A stretch of DNA of 13,011 bases, taken from positions 1 through 13,011 of the forward strand of contig JAIBJP010000034.1 of assembly GCA_020029625.1 (NCBI GenBank), read 5' to 3'. Each line of letters begins with the position of its first letter. Position 1 is the first letter of the stretch. The DNA comes from Actinomycetota bacterium (GTDB lineage Bacteria; Actinomycetota; Thermoleophilia; Gaiellales; Gaiellaceae). Below the pieces are notes generated by a model that was given only the letters and a program-made list of their open reading frames with translations, did not search any database and was not told the DNA's origin. Positions 12,383 through 13,011 of this stretch are shown one piece after another. The translations under genes and the position numbers were made by a program.

Positions 12383-13011
12383 TGCAGCAGCTCGGCCAGC
12401 TCGACGAACTCGGTTGGAGCCAGGCGCTCGGCCCGGATGTCGGCGGTCAACTGCATGGTCTCGAGCGCGCGGGCCACGCGGGCTCGCTCGATACAGGAGA
12501 GCTCGAGCGCGTTCACGAGGGTCTTCCGCCGGTGGCCGAAGGCCGCCTGGACGACTCTCTTCACACCGGCGAACTCCGGCCCCCACTTGACGAGCCTGCG
12601 GAAGGAGACGAGCGCCGAGTCCACGTTGGGAGGCGGCCGGAAGACGCTGCGGGACACCGGATGGAAGCCTGTCCGCTCGGCCGTGAGCTGCACGAGCACC
12701 GAGACCGCCCCGTAGCTCTTCGTCCCGGGCGCGGCGAAGAAGCGGTCGGCGACCTCGCGCTGGACCATCACGCACCAGAGCTCGAGCGACGGGAGGCCGT
12801 CGAGGCTCTCGGCGACGAGCGGTGTCGCCACGTTGTAGGGGAGGTTGGAGACGAACTTGTTCGGCGGAGGGTCGAGGTCGGCGAGCGGGTGCTGAAGCGC
12901 GTCGGCGAAGACGAGATTGACGTTCGTTCGGCTGCTGAAGCGCTGGCGGAGGTGCGGCTCGAGACCCCAGTCGATCTCGACCGCGTGCACGAAGCGAGCA
13001 TGGTCGACGAG
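12379..13011 (-). CDS. rsmA: 16S rRNA (adenine(1518)/(1519)-N6) dimethyltransferase, 5' end outside the window
   Basis: RsmA/KsgA dimethylates two adjacent adenines in helix 45 of 16S rRNA late in 30S assembly, using S-adenosylmethionine. The last 210 residues are visible. The fragment begins in the Rossmann fold with VEID (Glu12, ribose binding), FADAL (Asp37), and the catalytic motif IV NLPYNVATPL (56-65). It continues with VMVQREVADRF and a C-terminal helical rRNA-binding domain containing FRPPPNVDSALV (130-141). About 60-80 N-terminal residues with the SAM motif GxGxG lie beyond the right edge. The gene is intact at its 3' end and overlaps ispE by 4 nt. Confidence 0.95.
   Translation of the reverse strand, partial: LVDHARFVHAVEIDWGLEPHLRQRFSSRTNVNLVFADALQHPLADLDPPPNKFVSNLPYNVATPLVAESLDGLPSLELWCVMVQREVADRFFAAPGTKSYGAVSVLVQLTAERTGFHPVSRSVFRPPPNVDSALVSFRRLVKWGPEFAGVKRVVQAAFGHRRKTLVNALELSCIERARVARALETMQLTADIRAERLAPTEFVELAELLQ

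Noticed and set aside
12383..12775. Upstream extension of the ispE frame to 405 codons
   Set aside because: It lies over rsmA coding sequence, lacks IspE similarity, and the GTGA overlap at 12382 is a natural start.
1..13011. CRISPR arrays, transposases, integrases, phage or defence genes
   Set aside because: No spaced direct repeats, terminal inverted repeats or matching protein motifs were seen. The window is a conserved housekeeping cluster.

Overview
This is a high-GC window holding an almost entirely co-oriented (minus-strand) housekeeping cluster. In transcription order, from high to low coordinates, it reads rsmA (cut by the right edge) - ispE - a four-helix membrane protein - tRNA-Gln(UUG) - glmU - prs - a roughly 690-bp poorly explained gap - rplY (bL25/Ctc) - pth - a small divergent gene - mfd - parvulin-type foldase lipoprotein - mazG - eno. 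This order closely follows a neighbourhood known from Actinobacteria (for example the ksgA-ispE-glmU-prs-rplY-pth-mfd-mazG-lpqU-eno region of mycobacteria). With the many GTG starts and high GC, it points to an actinobacterium. All genes share one strand and a parvulin lipoprotein sits in the lpqU slot, so a deep-branching lineage such as Thermoleophilia is my guess; that is inference.

Right part (9739-13011): rsmA and ispE overlap through GTGA. A membrane protein of unknown function ends 3 nt before a tRNA-Gln with an encoded CCA, and glmU begins 13 nt after that CCA. glmU and prs overlap by 20 nt. This looks like one long read-through unit serving ribosome assembly (RsmA), isoprenoid precursors (IspE), cell-wall precursor UDP-GlcNAc (GlmU) and PRPP supply (Prs).

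Middle (6316-8684): the least ordinary part. The prs-rplY gap holds a possible 95- or 83-residue protein on the minus strand, a 42-codon plus-strand membrane micro-ORF and several inverted repeats, in DNA that looks less GC-biased than its flanks. Then come rplY with an acidic tail built from a 15-bp tandem repeat, pth with a good RBS, a convergent hairpin-containing spacer, and the only plausible plus-strand gene of normal composition (75 codons), which may be leaderless.

Left part (37-6315): mfd, foldase lipoprotein, mazG and eno, packed with gaps or overlaps of about 10 nt. The enolase reading frame has no ATG/GTG/TTG at its expected N-terminus. A strong Shine-Dalgarno points to an ATC codon.

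I found no phage, insertion sequence, CRISPR or defence genes and no evident new multi-gene system. The observations most worth checking are the enolase ATC start, the loss of the metal-binding Asp in the GlmU uridylyltransferase domain (Ala105), a Val in the PRPP loop of Prs, and the content of the rplY-prs gap.
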